A stretch of 64,000 bases of DNA from Isochrysis galbana (lineage: Eukaryota; Haptophyta; Isochrysidales; Isochrysidaceae): the NCBI GenBank assembly GCA_018136815.1, contig CM030945.1, forward strand, positions 1,460,799 through 1,524,798, written 5' to 3'. The notes beneath the pieces are model-generated. The model was not told where the DNA came from and searched no databases. It was given only the letters and a program-made list of their open reading frames with translations. Each line of letters begins with the position of its first letter. The first letter of the stretch is position 1. The translations under genes were made by a program, and so were the position numbers. This document shows, in pieces, positions 1 through 10,989 of this stretch.

Positions 1-333
1 CTTTGTCTTCGGTTTCCGGGGTCCGGCCCTGGTGCCCTACCTAAGGCCTGGTTCGGAGAGTGGGGGCCAGGCAGGCCTATTGTCGTCTCTCGTGGCCTGC
101 GTGCCCGATCGGGTTCGCGCTGGTCACCGTCAGTAGGGGTCGGCCAAAATATGTCGGAAAATGAGCCCAGAGCCCAAATATGTTGCAAAAATATGTCGAA
201 AATATCAAAGAAGCCACCCAAATATGTTGTAAATATCACGTTATACGACGCTATACGCTATGCCACGTACCACGTTCTAAAAATAACGCTGCGCTACACG
301 CTACACGCTACACGGAGCTATACACGGCCACAC

Positions 334-334
<1 letters not shown>

Positions 335-424
<90 letters not shown>
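335..424. repeat. (AC)n microsatellite
   Basis: About 90 bases of uninterrupted AC dinucleotide. The open frames crossing it are poly Thr-His artefacts and not genes. Confidence 0.98.
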
Positions 425-426
<2 letters not shown>

Positions 427-479
427 CCACCCCATCACCTGGAGCAAATTAGATGGGGGGAGAGTGAGTGCGTAGCGTG

Positions 480-870
480 TCAGCGAGTGCGTCGGTCGGC
501 TTGAGACTCTAAAGTTGCATCATAAGCCGCGGCACACGCTGCCTTTAAGCGACAATGCATTTTCCAAGCGTACGAGCGAATTTCCTGAGGTAACTCGGGA
601 GGTGGACCAGTGTCAGGTGGATCAGAAAGCTGGGCAGGCAGGCGATGCTCACGGCCATAGAGCAAAGCAGCAGGCGACATGCGACATGCGGGTGATGCGA
701 TTGGCGGAAGCGCGCATGCTCATTAAAAAGAACGGGAGGTGATCGACCTAATGGCCGCCGCCTTCATCGGTAGCATGAGCCATGTTGATCAAGGTCTGCT
801 GTGCTCGTTCCACCAGGCCCACACTCTCGTGACGATGAGGTGTGCTGTGTGCTCGGCCGTAGGTCGGTGC
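480..870 (-). mobile_element. Ty3/gypsy integrase fossil
   Basis: Minus-strand translation resembles the integrase of the gypsy elements near 47 kb: HESVGLVERAQQTL near 770-830 and SPAALLYGREHRLPAQL near 630-680. These are the end of the integrase core and the segment after it. It is a short, old, broken remnant with several breaks and no other parts of the element beside it apart from the flanking inverted repeats. Confidence 0.75.
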
Positions 871-1347
871 CGGTCCTCTCGAGGATGACCGAGGTCTGCG
901 CGCTACGCATTGAGCGAGCGTGCAAGGCCCATCTGCAGGCTCGGAGGCAAGCAGAGCGACGCATGGCGAGGTGGGTTGGCTCAGATGAGGCACACCTTGC
1001 GCGACTTGAGACCCGTATTTCACTATTTCACATAAGCGACAAGGGTGGGCTCGTGGGCTCAAACCCAGCGAGGAGCTAGTGGAGCTAGCCACCAAGCTGA
1101 GGATCGCGCACGCTGTCGAAGAGGCCAAAGAGCAAGGCAACGGAAACGAGTAAACCACTGATACAACGAGCAAGGGAGGGCGCCACTAGAGGCACTGCGA
1201 TCTAGACGGGACCCAACCACCAAGCCGTAGCCGGGAGGACACGACCTACGAGAGTAAAAGACCAAAAGACCAAAAGGCCTGCCCGGACCCCACACTCCAA
1301 ACCAGGCCTCCGGTAGTGCACCGAGGCCGGACCCCGGAAACCAAAGA

Positions 1348-1663
1348 AAAAGGAAAGAAGGCGGGGGCAGGGGAAGAGGTGGAGGGAGGGAAGATAAGGG
1401 CGTTGGAAGTAGAGATGGATAGTCCTGTAGACAGTAGGTGTGTGGCCCAGAATCTTCAGATTTTTTTTAGAGTCGGTTGAGCGATCGCTAATCTAAAATA
1501 CGAGCACGAGCCATACGACGACGCCTAGCCTTTGCTACGTGCACTACTGTTGGGCCACTTGCTATGCGCGCAAAGCATATGCGTAATCGCGGTCGACGTA
1601 GCAAGTGATCGCATAAGCTTGCGCCCTCACCCGCATAGCGCGGAGAGGCGCAAGTCCGTTCGT
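1348..1663. other. Intergenic, no gene seen
   Basis: G-rich stretch followed by mixed sequence downstream of the aminotransferase stop. No supported gene, and no clear polyadenylation signal that I would defend. Confidence 0.4.
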
Positions 1664-3696
1664 TCAATGCCTGCAGAGCTGTTGAACTCCCATTCGAAGG
1701 CGGGCCGCTACATCTTCTGCCATTTGCGGGGTCGCTATTCCGCCGTAGCTTAGCCGCAGATGCCCACTGAGACCGAACGCGCTACCAGGGAGCACGAGCA
1801 GACCGTGCTCGCGTGCTAAAAATGATATAGCTGCTTCCTCGCTCATGCCCGGCGGTACTGGCAGCATGTAATAGAAGGCGCCCCTCGGTTGAGATGCAAG
1901 CGATGCACTCCTTCCAGGCCAAAACTCGGCGGCTTCAGCAAGAGGACGAAGCGCCTCCCAAATTAGCGGCCGTATTGGCTCGAGTGTTGCGACTTGCTCT
2001 CGAACCCAAGCTGTCCCGAGTTCGCGGTAGGCAGCGAGAGCTACTCGTTGAGAAGCGCTCGAGGCGTGGGTCGGAAGCGTGTCTTGAATCTTAAGCAAAG
2101 CTTCGTGAAGCCGTCGAGGGTATGTCATATACCCCACGCGCCAGCTCGCCTACGGCCGCGAAAAGAGACGGCAGCTCAAGGCCACCCGTGCACGCAAGAC
2201 TCATAGGGCAAGCATGTGTCCGTCACAAACAGGCCCATCCCGACGCTCGATCTCATTGCAGCACAGGGGAGGGTGTTGGACGGACGGTTAGACCATTGAT
2301 TGCAACTCCGATCTGCTACCGTAATGTACACACGATCTCCTCAAAGGGGCAAGCACTCACCAGCCCATAGCTCTTGGACGCGGTGTACACACAAATGGTT
2401 GCCTCGGTGGACGTACGCTTCCGTCTACGTGGCATGCTAGAAGCTTCAGGTGTGGACTCCTCGCCACACGCATCGGCAAGAAGCAGGGTGTTGCTACTCT
2501 CCGAGGCGATCGACGAATGTTGTGCCCTACGTACACAAATGCGATGGCTTGTAAGAAGTCTCGGCAGCCATTGATGGTGTGCCGGCCGATCCATGTCACA
2601 GTTTTTACTGCATCGATCCTCAACGGATCACAGGCATAGCAACCACATAAGGTAAGCCTTAAGCTTAGATCACCAGCGAAGAATTAATGGCCTCATTGGC
2701 CTTCACTCACCCATCAAAGACAAAGTGTTCATATGCCTCGTCTGATATGACCCACAGGCCATGCTGCACGCATACATCCAAGAGCTCATTGCGCACTTCG
2801 GGCGATGCAACGTCTCCTCCCGGATTTGATGGGCTGCACAGTACGCACGCCCGGAGCTTCCCATCGACTCGTCCTAGCCTCTCTCGAAGTTCTTCGTATG
2901 CGCCGAGAACAACGGGTTTCAAGCCGAGAAGCTGCAAGCGAAGGTGTTGCAACGGATGAGGTGCCCTGCAGCTACATGGACCCTCGGGCAATCAGGCGCA
3001 ACATTCGATGTGAAGGCTCGCGGTACATGAGAAATCAAGGAGCAAGACGGCGTGGGACGCCTCCATGCGCCCAAGTCTCGTTGGTGGGCAGCGTGCGAGT
3101 ATCCTGCGCAGAGCAAGGGCGCTTTCCTGCATCGTAATATAGTGTGCCATGTAGTACGGCGCCACGATGGCCACCTCGTCTCCTGGATCGCACACCGCCA
3201 TCAGCGCATTCACGAAAGCCTGGTTCGCGCCAGGCGTGACCATGACCTCTCTCTCTTCCATTGCAATGCCATTCTCATGCTGCAGTTTCCTCTTCAGCAC
3301 TTGCAACAGCTCTGGGTCGCCCTGGCAGTCGCCATAACCGCTTCCGACGTGCAGAGCATGCCGGAGAAGGCTGGCTGGCGGCGCCCAGTGCGCCAACCCA
3401 ACTGCAAGATTTGTGACTCCAGGCCGCATGTGCTGGGCGAGGACGCGGTCAATAATAGCCGGGTCGGCCTCAGCAGCCCTGCGCGAGACGGACGGCACTG
3501 GCTGTAGGCCCGTCGGCCCGCTGTGCAGCGAGCGCAACCGAGGGAGATGGATACGATGCAGGCTAGGAATAGGGGAGATTCGGGACTGAGAAGGAGGTGT
3601 ACGGGAAGAGACATTCCCGGCAGCTTTGCGCGGGACGCAGAGAAGGGCGCGGGGCGGCTGGCCGAGCCGTTGCACCGCTGTGCTCCACAGAAGCAT
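1664..3696 (-). CDS. VAS1/ISS1-like aromatic aminotransferase (PLP, class I/II), 4 exons
   Basis: Spliced minus-strand gene; visible exons 3696-3127, 2931-2711, 2436-2361 and 2149-1664. The first exon starts with a Ser/Arg-rich, targeting-like leader, then VTPGANQAFVNALMAVCDPGD and the substrate-side PYYMAHYITMQ. Exon 2 has SPSNPGG and VISDEAYEHFVFDG. Exon 3 has the PLP-lysine motif TASKSYGL, continued in exon 4 by ASWRVGYMTYP and a full C-terminal domain ending near LRLSYGG. Order and spacing match plant VAS1/ISS1 aminotransferases, which move amino groups between aromatic amino acids or methionine and 2-oxo acids; that specificity is known from the family and inferred here. Introns 2 and 3 are GT-AG and keep phase. 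Intron 1 seems to begin with GA. The start codon at 3696 is the upstream-most ATG and is uncertain. Confidence 0.88.
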
Positions 3697-4125
3697 CGTG
3701 CTCCCTCTCCACGCGAATGCTCAATGATCGCCAAAGCAAGTGTGGCCTCCCTCGTGTGTCCCTGGCCTCCTCGAGGCGCCCCCCGCACCGGGCCGACGGC
3801 CCCGCCCTTCTTCTCCACGAGACTCAGAGGCTCCGTCTCTCCCTCTCGTCTCCTCTCTCCTCCGCTCTCCTCCCTCCCTCAACCCTCTCAAGAAGCCCCG
3901 AGGAGGCGTCTCGCCCGACGGACGCCGCGGAGACGGTCGGACGTCGTAGTCAGATAAACGGTTATATTTAGCCGTTCTTTACTGGGCGACGGACGAGGGA
4001 CGTGCCCAGGGGAACGAACGAGAGAAGGGAGAAGGGAGGAGACCACCACCCACCAGCCCAGACTCCCAGACGGCACAATGATGCCCTCGTTCGTGACGAC
4101 CGTTGTGCGTTCTTGATTCCCTTAC
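3697..4125. other. Intergenic, pyrimidine-rich
   Basis: Probable upstream region of the minus-strand aminotransferase, including a CT-rich stretch at about 3835-3895 and a TA-rich patch at 3953-3975. No gene or clear promoter element supported. Confidence 0.35.
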
Positions 4126-5070
4126 AATAAAACAACTGAGCGTTAGTACCACTACTCCCACTAGCCCGGTACCAACACGACAGCCCTCAGCGCACCTGCC
4201 CGTACACCTTGGCGCGTGCTGTTGACACAGATACATACTCCTATGCACCCCTCCAAATCTCCCCCCTCGCATGCCCCCGGCTCCCATTCTAACTCCCCAC
4301 AAGTTAAAATGAGGGAAAACCCATTGAGGCGGACCGGTCGACGCCGGCCGACTCTCCGGGAAAAAGCACCGGGGGGGGGGGGAGGAACCTCTCGTCGTGA
4401 AGAAGAACGGCCCTTACAGCTCTCGCCGCGAGCTGTCCTCGAGAAATAAAAGACTGCGCCTCGAGATACCTGCCACCTTGGTTCCCGTAGGCGTCTTGAG
4501 TCTCCCCCTCCTCATCTTCCTCCTGTCGCCAGTCGCCAGCCGCCCCTCTCCGCCCGTTTGCTAACGCAAACGGGTCTCGTTTCTCACCACACTCCATCGG
4601 GGGGGGTGCAAATCCCCCCCTCTCCCTCGCTTCGCTCTCTTCCACCTCTCTCCCTGCGGCGCGTTGCCATGCGGCGCGCCACGGCCTGCTCTCAGAGGTC
4701 CTTCAGGGGCACCCAGGGGGCCAGCAAGGGCAGCTCAGGGGGCAGTGGAGGCTGGGGCTCAGCCCCTGGCCCCCCCTGCCTCTCCCTCGCTCGCCTCGCT
4801 GGCCTTGGGTGCCACCCAGAGGCCCCTGTCTGCCTGGCGACCAGGGGCAGGGGTGGGGGGGGGAGTCAGTACGAGAGCAGGCCCATGCGGGCCTGGGAGT
4901 GCGGCTCGCGACCCGCGCCCACTGGGGGTCTGGGTTGTTGTGATGAATGCCCTGCTCATGCCAGAAGGCAGAGCTTGGGGTTGACCGACAGGCCCCCCGG
5001 AGGGGAATTGGTGCCTGAGAGGGGGGACGCGAGGCGCCCCCCCATGCTGAACTAAGTATAAACTTAGTTG
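4126..5070. repeat. Dispersed repeat R1, long copy 1 (hairpin tail)
   Basis: About 945 bases shared with 14086-15016, starting near CTGAGCGTTAGTACCACTACT in both. Shared landmarks are a G-run, CGTTTGCTAACGCAAACG (about 4553-4570) and a GC-rich module with CTGGGGCTCAGCCCCTGGCC. It ends in a hairpin at 5050-5069 with 8-base arms AACTAAGT/ACTTAGTT around ATAA. No protein supported; it looks like a non-autonomous element. Confidence 0.75.
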
Positions 5071-5400
5071 TCTTGATTCCTGTCGCGGGTAGAGGGGGGG
5101 CCCTTGTACACTTCCCCCTCGTACGTTCCATTTTTAGGTCTTCCCGCGCGACTCCCTCTCCGTCGCCGCGCCCCAGCTCCCTTCTTCCCGTATCGTCCCG
5201 TATCGGTCCGCCCCCCCTCCCTTCTCCTCTCCTCTTCCCGGCTCCCCCGCGGAAGCCCTCCCCCCTCTCTCCCCTCCCGTCTCTCCCCGAGTGCTTCCCT
5301 GAGTTTCCGGCCCCCTTTTGTCTAGTTCTTTCCCTGTCGCATTCGCGAGCCTCTGCAGGCTATTCCGCTATTTTCCGCTCTACCGTTATAACCGCGATGG
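5071..5400. repeat. Dispersed repeat R2, copy 1
   Basis: C-rich module shared with about 22740-23070 and 37060-37320. Landmarks: TTTTTAGGTCTTCCCGCGCG, CGGAAGCCCTC and GTGCTTCCCTGAGTTTCCGG. It directly follows the R1 hairpin here, but other elements in the other copies. Non-coding. Confidence 0.65.
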
Positions 5401-6259
5401 TAAATCATCAATCTTCGTTCTTATGTCTATCTCTACGTCTACGACGGCTCCACGCTTCTATCAATCACTACACTTCACTCAATATTGGTCTACCATTATA
5501 TCCACGTGGCCAAGCAGCTTCTACAGGCTTCTTTCTACTCGGAATATGAATATGCTCTAGCTCTGGACTGATCACCCAGGCATGGAGATCAAGGGAGTAG
5601 TAAGCACGTGTCGATGAAGACCAAGGAAGTAGCGAGCATCTTGCTTGCTAAAGTACACCCTCAAGAACCTCCAGCGTCTAGACTCTGTAAGTCTGACACC
5701 TCTGTAAGCTTCTAGACTTTTTAAGTCTACCAGCTACTCCATGGCTAAGCTACGAAAAGCTATAGGTAAAGTGCACGCCGCTGTGCTCGCGTTGAGACGC
5801 TATTCGCCGATGAATCTTGTAGGATCTTCACTAAGCATGGATGAATCCCTTTCGCGCCTTTTCTGTGTGCAATCCTTCTCTAGGACGACGAGTTCTCTTC
5901 TGGCCAATTGGTTCCTTCTTTGCTCTCTCTGTTGACCCACCGTGGCTTTCGCTCCCGTGTTTATTACGTGTTGCCCTTGTTTATGTTAGAAAGTGGTGTG
6001 GCGTGTCTTCGTACGCACCCAGCAGCCGTCGCAGCGCTCTGCGATCGAAGCCGTACCGTGACCCCTCGTCTGCTTGGTGAATTCCTTCACACATCTGCAT
6101 GGTCAATGTCGTTAGTGCCCCCCGCCCCCCCCAAAAGGCTAAAATTATCTCCCCCCCACCCCCCCACCCCCCAAATATCCAGGAAGTATCCGAGATATAT
6201 CCATTTGGGACCCCCCCCCGAGATATCCAAGACAAATATCCGGATAAAGATGCCTACCC
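5401..6259. other. Intergenic, AT-richer, then C-runs
   Basis: Lower-GC sequence with short repeated words (TCTAGACT...AAGTC near 5677-5725), then C-runs at 6119-6175 and several ATATCC words at 6170-6245. G-quadruplex potential on the minus strand. No gene supported. Confidence 0.4.
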
Positions 6260-6784
6260 CTAATATGCTCCCGGGCGCGGGAGCTGTGCCCGCGCGCGCG
6301 GGCGCGGGCATAGACTCCTCCTCCTCCTGCCGAGTGAGGACCGGCTGCGTGGCGCCGTCGAGCAGCGCAGCCCACGCATGCCTTGCTTCGCCACCACGCG
6401 CAAGCGCGAGCTCGTGGTCAGCGCCGTCGCCGTCGCCGTCGCGTGCTGCTGTCGCTCTCCACCACGCGCGCGGATCGGCTCGCGCGCGTGGGGTTGGGGT
6501 TGAAGGTCCGTGTGCTTGATCGTGCCGTCGCCGAGCGTTTTGTGCCACACGCTCGCGCCGAGGTTGTAGATCACCTCCTCGGCCAGATCGATGCCGATGT
6601 CGTTGCCGTCACTGCTCTTGTCGGACTCGGAAACCTGGATGCGGTTGTTGGGGCAGCGGGTGCGGGTGGGCTCCACCTTGTCGAGCTCAGTCTCCATGGC
6701 CTCCTCGCCGCCGCCGCTCCTCACTTCCTCGTCCTCCTCATCCGCAACCGCAACCACGCGCACGCGTTGCGTCGGAGGGGCCAC
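6260..6784 (-). CDS. Hypothetical acidic-leader protein (uncertain)
   Basis: Minus-strand frame of 174 codons. It starts with a Val/Glu-rich stretch (RVRVVAVADEEDEEVRSGGG), then a less biased segment with IGIDLAEEVIYNLGASVWHK and LGDGTIKHTDLQPQP, and degenerates into Arg-rich sequence that may be intron or non-coding. The middle segment reads like real protein, but I recognise no family. The opposite strand is also open, as is common at this GC content. The gene may have further exons on either side. Confidence 0.3.
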   Translation of the reverse strand: MAPPTQRVRVVAVADEEDEEVRSGGGEEAMETELDKVEPTRTRCPNNRIQVSESDKSSDGNDIGIDLAEEVIYNLGASVWHKTLGDGTIKHTDLQPQPHAREPIRARGGERQQHATATATALTTSSRLRVVAKQGMRGLRCSTAPRSRSSLGRRRRSLCPRPRARAQLPRPGAY

Positions 6785-7326
6785 GCCATGCTGAGGGAGA
6801 AGGCTGTCACCGTCCGCGAGCGACGCGCGATGGCGCGTGCAGTGTCGCTTGCCTGTAGAGGGACAAGGCGGAGGTTGAGACGCGCGCCCACGGTCTCACA
6901 CACGGGCGCACGGGCGCAGGCCAGCATGGACAGGGGGCAGCGGGCATGGCTCACCTCGGCCCGCCATGCGCGGGCGCGCGGGCGCGGGCCAGTCGCCAGT
7001 CGCCAGTGGGGGTGTGGGGGGATTGAAGGTTTATTTGGTGTGGGGGGCCGGATGTACCTCCTGTTTGGAAAGATAAAACGTCCCTGTTATGTGAGAAACA
7101 CGTAGCATCGTTTTTACCATTTTTTGAAATTCGGCAGCGGGAAACGGCCTGTATACTATAGAAAAGGGGAGGATACTTTGATACTTGGATTGAGATTAGG
7201 GGATTATACTTACAGAATATAGAATAGGGGTGCTTTTACTCTTAGAGAGTGGGCGCTGCCTCCCCAAACTTGCAGCCCACTTCTCGAGAGGGCCCAAACT
7301 TATGACGCGCTCGAGAAGCCGCCCAA

Positions 7327-7370
7327 ACTTCTAGAAAAAGTTCTAGAAGTATTGACCTGGCCCTATAAAG
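7327..7370 (+). promoter_or_regulatory. TTCTAGAA inverted repeat and TATA-like box upstream of uL13
   Basis: Perfect 10-base inverted repeat, ACTTCTAGAA at 7327-7336 and TTCTAGAAGT at 7341-7350. Each arm holds TTCTAGAA, the core of heat-shock-factor sites (TTCnnGAA). Related CTCGAGA words lie at about 7283 and 7310. TATAAA follows at 7364-7369, ~145 bases before the uL13 ATG. The two cores are not in exact 5-base register, so HSF binding is inferred. Confidence 0.4.
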
Positions 7371-7511
7371 CATCAAGGGGCCAAAATACAAAATACTGAG
7401 GGGGAGAACAATTGTGCTAGGAATTGGCTAGCTACGGAGTAGAAAAATAGAGAGAGAGAGGGAGAGAGAGAGAGGGAGAGGGGCGGCGCGGCGCGAGCGT
7501 GCTGCGCGACG

Positions 7512-8450
7512 ATGCCCGCCAACCCGATGCCTCGCGCGCGCGCGATCGAGAGTGTGGGCCGGAGCGTGGGCCGTAGGCTTCGGCCACGAGTCGACAAGGC
7601 CTTCGCGGACGTCGAGCGCGCCTGGCACCTCGTCAACGGCTACGGCCAGGTGTGTGGACGGCTTGCTTCGAAGATCGTTCCTCTGCTCTGCGGAAAGCAC
7701 AAGCCAACCTACCAGCCGCAGCGCGACATGGGCGACTACGTGGTGGTGCTCAACGTGGCCAAGACGGTGCGAATCCCCATAGCTTGTCCCGCGCCCGTGC
7801 CGTCCGCGCCCCTTCTGGCCGAGCGGGAGGTTGGGGAGGGAGAGGGTGGCGTGGCTGCTCCCGCCGAGAACGCAGGCCCGCAGCCCACTGGGCAATGAGG
7901 GAAGAAGCCGGCAGGCTGGGAAGTTTCAGCCAGAGGTGAAGCTTGACTGATCAGGCAGCCTTGCGTCGGCCCGCAGGTCCACACGGGCAAGGCGCTCGAT
8001 CAAAAGAAGTATTTCCGCCACTCGGGGTTTCCAGGGGGCGTACGCTCGATGACTCTTCGCCAACTCATTGAGAAGTGCGCCTTGCTTCAGCGCGCGTTGA
8101 CGTCTGTGTGTTCGCAGACGGCGGCGTTCTCCTCTCAAGTTGAAGTCGGGATAGGATGGCACGCGGAGTATGGCCAATTTTGCTGCTGCCGCCACGCTCA
8201 GCCTCTCTGACCGCTACCCTCTTTGGCTTTGTGTAGGAATCCTCTTGAACCTCTTCGTCGTGCTGTGTACGGGATGCTCCCCAAGAACAAGCTGCGCGAC
8301 CAGCGCATGCGGCGGCTCCGCTTGTTTCCAGGGGAGGAGCACTCGCATGAAGCGCAGTTCAAACCTGGCCAGACGTCCTTCCATGTGGAGTTTGATCACA
8401 AGGACTCGCATGCCGTGTTGAAACCAATCCCTACAAAGGAGACGCCATGA
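7512..8450 (+). CDS. MRPL13: Organellar large-subunit ribosomal protein uL13 (3 exons)
   Basis: Exons 7512-7766, 7977-8074 and 8237-8450; introns start GTGCG and end AG, and phases join correctly. The ~189-residue product has RAWHLVNGYGQVCGRLASKI, then KHKPTY and GDYVVVLNV. Exon 2 gives the GKALDQKKYFRHSGFPGG segment, and exon 3 AVYGMLPKNKLRDQRMRRLRLFPGEEHSH. These are the signature blocks of bacterial-type uL13, which binds 23S-type rRNA in the large subunit. The ~35-residue Arg-rich, Ala-containing leader (about 7512-7616) fits a mitochondrial or plastid presequence. Mitochondrial is my preference, but the two are hard to separate. The start is the first ATG in the frame, and a candidate promoter lies upstream. 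The C-terminal tail beyond LFPGEEH is longer than in bacteria. Confidence 0.9.
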
Positions 8451-8707
8451 ACAACTCCAATTAAGGGCAGCGCTGTCGACTGCACGCAGGTCTTCTACAG
8501 CTGCTGGGTTTGTGACTCAACATGTGTGCAACCATGCTTGTAGCAGGGAACTTGTGTTGGTATGATGTATTGCTGCTAACATGGAAAACCGCGCATTGAC
8601 CAATCCCAATCCATGTCCACATCCGAGCATTTAGGGCGGTCACTCACTCTTTTTAACCACTATTTTCCGCCTCCCCTGGGTGTCCAAGGATTCCGCAGGG
8701 TCCCCCC

Positions 8708-9318
8708 CTACCTGCCCCGGCAACCGTCTCCCCCCCCCCACGAACCCCCTCCCGCCCCACGAAAGGCAATGGCGTCGGTGAGTGACCCCCCTCCCTTCCC
8801 CCGGGCGTGGCGGTCTATTTTGGGAGAATGACACGGTCGCCCACGGGAGGGAATCAGAGAAATGAATAAGGGGCGCATCACTATAAGAAACGCGGAGCTT
8901 CCGCGAAGGGCAATCGCCCGCGATCGGCCGAAGAATGGCCTGGAGGTAGTGGGCATGGTGAGCCCACACCTCTCGCGAGCAGTGTGGGGGGCCACTGGTA
9001 GGGAGCACGCGGGGTCTTGAGGGTGGCACACATCCACACTGACCCATCCTCGCCCCACGCGCTGCAGGAATGCCTTGATTCGCTTGCGCTCGAGCCCCAC
9101 TGCTTTGGCTCGCTTGACGTTGGCAAGCGCTGGCTCGGACGCCCGGAGGTGCAACTCTTCCTGGGGGCCGTACAGCGCAATGAGCCGGTCGCGCCCGGGG
9201 CGTTCGAGGACGCAAAACCCGAAGGCGGACTGGCCTGGGCCCACGCGTTTGCGCTACATGCGCATGCGAGGGCTGCAGCAAGAGCAGCCAGGGTGGAGCA
9301 TCGCGCGGCAGAGTTCAC
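8708..9318 (-). CDS. Possible exon(s) of an unrecognised protein
   Basis: One minus-strand frame (9244 downward) reads SAFGFCVLERPGRDRLIALYGPQEELHLRASEPALANVKRAKAVG as plausible protein. It continues to AFLQRV near 9053, then into less convincing sequence. Another frame upstream (9318 downward) starts with a signal-peptide-like MNSAARCSTLAALAAALACA. An intron or frame change would be needed to link them, which I cannot prove. No family recognised. Confidence 0.28.
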
Positions 9319-9451
9319 AAACGCAGCTGTGATACTCTACCGCGCGATCCTCTGTCTATCAACCTCAGCAGGAGTCAGCGCTCGCAGCGGCGAGGAACGT
9401 TCTTCCCCTGCGGAGAAGGCCTGCGCGCTACGCATCGAGCGAGCGTGCAAG

Positions 9452-9727
9452 GCTCACGGTGCGTCTTGGGGGCGTGACGTCGTCATCACCGGCGCCCGCA
9501 AAGGGCTGATTTCGACGCGGTGCGCGGGGGCAGCGGGCGCGATTGGCGTGGCTGTGAGGGCGGGATGCCGCGATATGGTGCGCGATGCGACATCTACTCG
9601 GTGAGCGGGCACAAGAACGGCCTCGTGGCGCCGCCGGTCGCGGGTCGAAGTTGGGCGCTCACGGTGCGTCTTGGGGGCGTGACGTCGTCATCACCGGCGC
9701 CCGCAAAGGGCTGATTTCGACGCGGTG
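9452..9727. repeat. 71-bp perfect direct repeat
   Basis: 9452-9522 and 9657-9727 are identical over 71 bases, 205 bases apart. Each contains TGACGTCGTCA, a near-palindrome. The preceding words CTGCGCGCTACGCAT and GAGCGAGCGTGCAAGG (about 9421-9452) also occur at about 897-933. No gene supported. Confidence 0.85.
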
Positions 9728-9748
9728 TGCGGTGTGCGGGTCCCCCCG

Positions 9749-9830
9749 TGCACTACTAGGGGGATAGGGGAAAAGGGCTTAGATATGGTCGGTGGCCCGC
9801 GCCCCCCCCCGGTGATCCGTTCTCCCCTTC
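9749..9830. repeat. Dispersed repeat R7, copy 1
   Basis: CCCCCCGTGCACTACT, AGGGGGATAG, GGGCTTAGA and GGTGGCC occur in the same order at about 44443-44522. Short non-coding module. Confidence 0.5.
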
Positions 9831-9889
9831 TCCTCCTACGCCTACCGGGCTGGCGGCGTCCTCAGTCCCGACTTATCCTGTAAACAGGT

Positions 9890-10374
9890 GCGGGACTTAC
9901 ATATTTTCCGGTGAGCGGAGCTCTCGCTCCGCCCACCCCCTTCTCCGCGCTCCCTCTCCTCTCTCCTGCGGCACGCGCGATGGCGTGCCTGCGCCAGGCC
10001 TGCAGCTGCTTGCTGGCGCCCCCTGGAGGCTCCTGGAGGCCAGCTCAGGGGGCAGAGGAGGCTGGGGCTGGGCCCTGGTCTCCCCTGCCTCTCCCTCGCT
10101 GGCGCTCCTGAGCCTCTGGGCCCCCCAGTCTGCACCTGTCTGCCTGTCGAACAGGGGGGGAGGGGGGGTTGGAGCGATGGGCTGGCCACGAGGGGCCAGG
10201 ACGGGCGATCCAGGCGTGCCTGTCAGTGGGAGAGTGGGGCAGCAGGGCAGTGGCCTCCTAGCAAGCCATCAGGCATGCCAGGAGGATGGGTGGTTCCTCC
10301 CCCACGGCAGGGGAGGAGTGGAGAGAGAGGGGGGCTCGTGCCCCCCCATGGGCGAACCAAGTATAAACTTAGCT
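9890..10374. repeat. Dispersed repeat R1, short copy 3
   Basis: Shares the GC-rich module and tail with the other R1 copies. The tail hairpin at 10355-10374 has arms AACCAAGT/ACTTAGCT around ATAA, one mismatch. 10251-10374 is very close to 11213-11334. Confidence 0.65.
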
Positions 10375-10989
10375 GACAACGAAACAAATAAGGACAAACG
10401 AACAAATGCGGCGTGCAATGCGGCGGAGCTTCGAGGCAACTCATTGGCAAAAACAAAACCCACTCACCACTCAATTTTCTCACACACTACACATTGATAG
10501 AAGCACCGCATCCGCCTAGAATATATATAAAATACTCTGGATGCGACACCCCCCGACAGCTAAGTGCCGAGCGTCCACGCGAGTCATGGGGTGATCAGGC
10601 CCAAAACAAGCATGAACGAACGAACAAAAACCGAAACAATGAAACAAACACTATTGAGAGTGTGTGTGACCCCTTGTCTTAGCCCCCAAAGAGCGTGCAC
10701 TCTCAGTGGGTTCAACCAAACGCTATTGCGAATGACGGATCGAGCATGACCACAGGCTCGATATGCGATGATACGGAAGGGAAACGATCGGCGGGAGGCG
10801 CGGCGGAGATGGCCGGGAGTGATGGAATGGCGGGCTGGACCACCATCTCAGCAGAGGAAGGCGGGAGGACGGGCTTGGGCGAGGGCGAGCGCGACGACGG
10901 AGCGGACATGGCTGGGCGATTCGAGATGGATAGGCTGGGTCCCTCCTACTCCAGTCCAGGCAGCCTGCCCGCCTCCACCTCCATCCGAT
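10375..10989. other. Intergenic, no supported gene
   Basis: AT-richer at first, with repeated ACAAACGAACAAA-like words at 10392-10405 and 10611-10650, then GC-rich. Open frames on both strands have no recognisable content. Confidence 0.35.

Larger units (their letters stand above)
1..1347. repeat. Inverted-repeat-flanked block with AC microsatellite and gypsy scrap
   Basis: The first ~100 bases (from GGTTTCCGGGGTCCGGCC) recur in reverse complement at about 1233-1347, so the block between them is bounded by imperfect inverted repeats. A third, direct relative lies at about 13735-13800. Inside are the AC microsatellite and an integrase fossil. The arms could be the ends of a non-autonomous element or pieces of a dispersed repeat in opposite orientations; I cannot tell which. 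Confidence 0.5.

Noticed and set aside
9475-9485. CRE transcription-factor site
   Set aside because: The word is inside a duplicated non-genic block with no promoter or gene beside it; kept only as a repeat feature.
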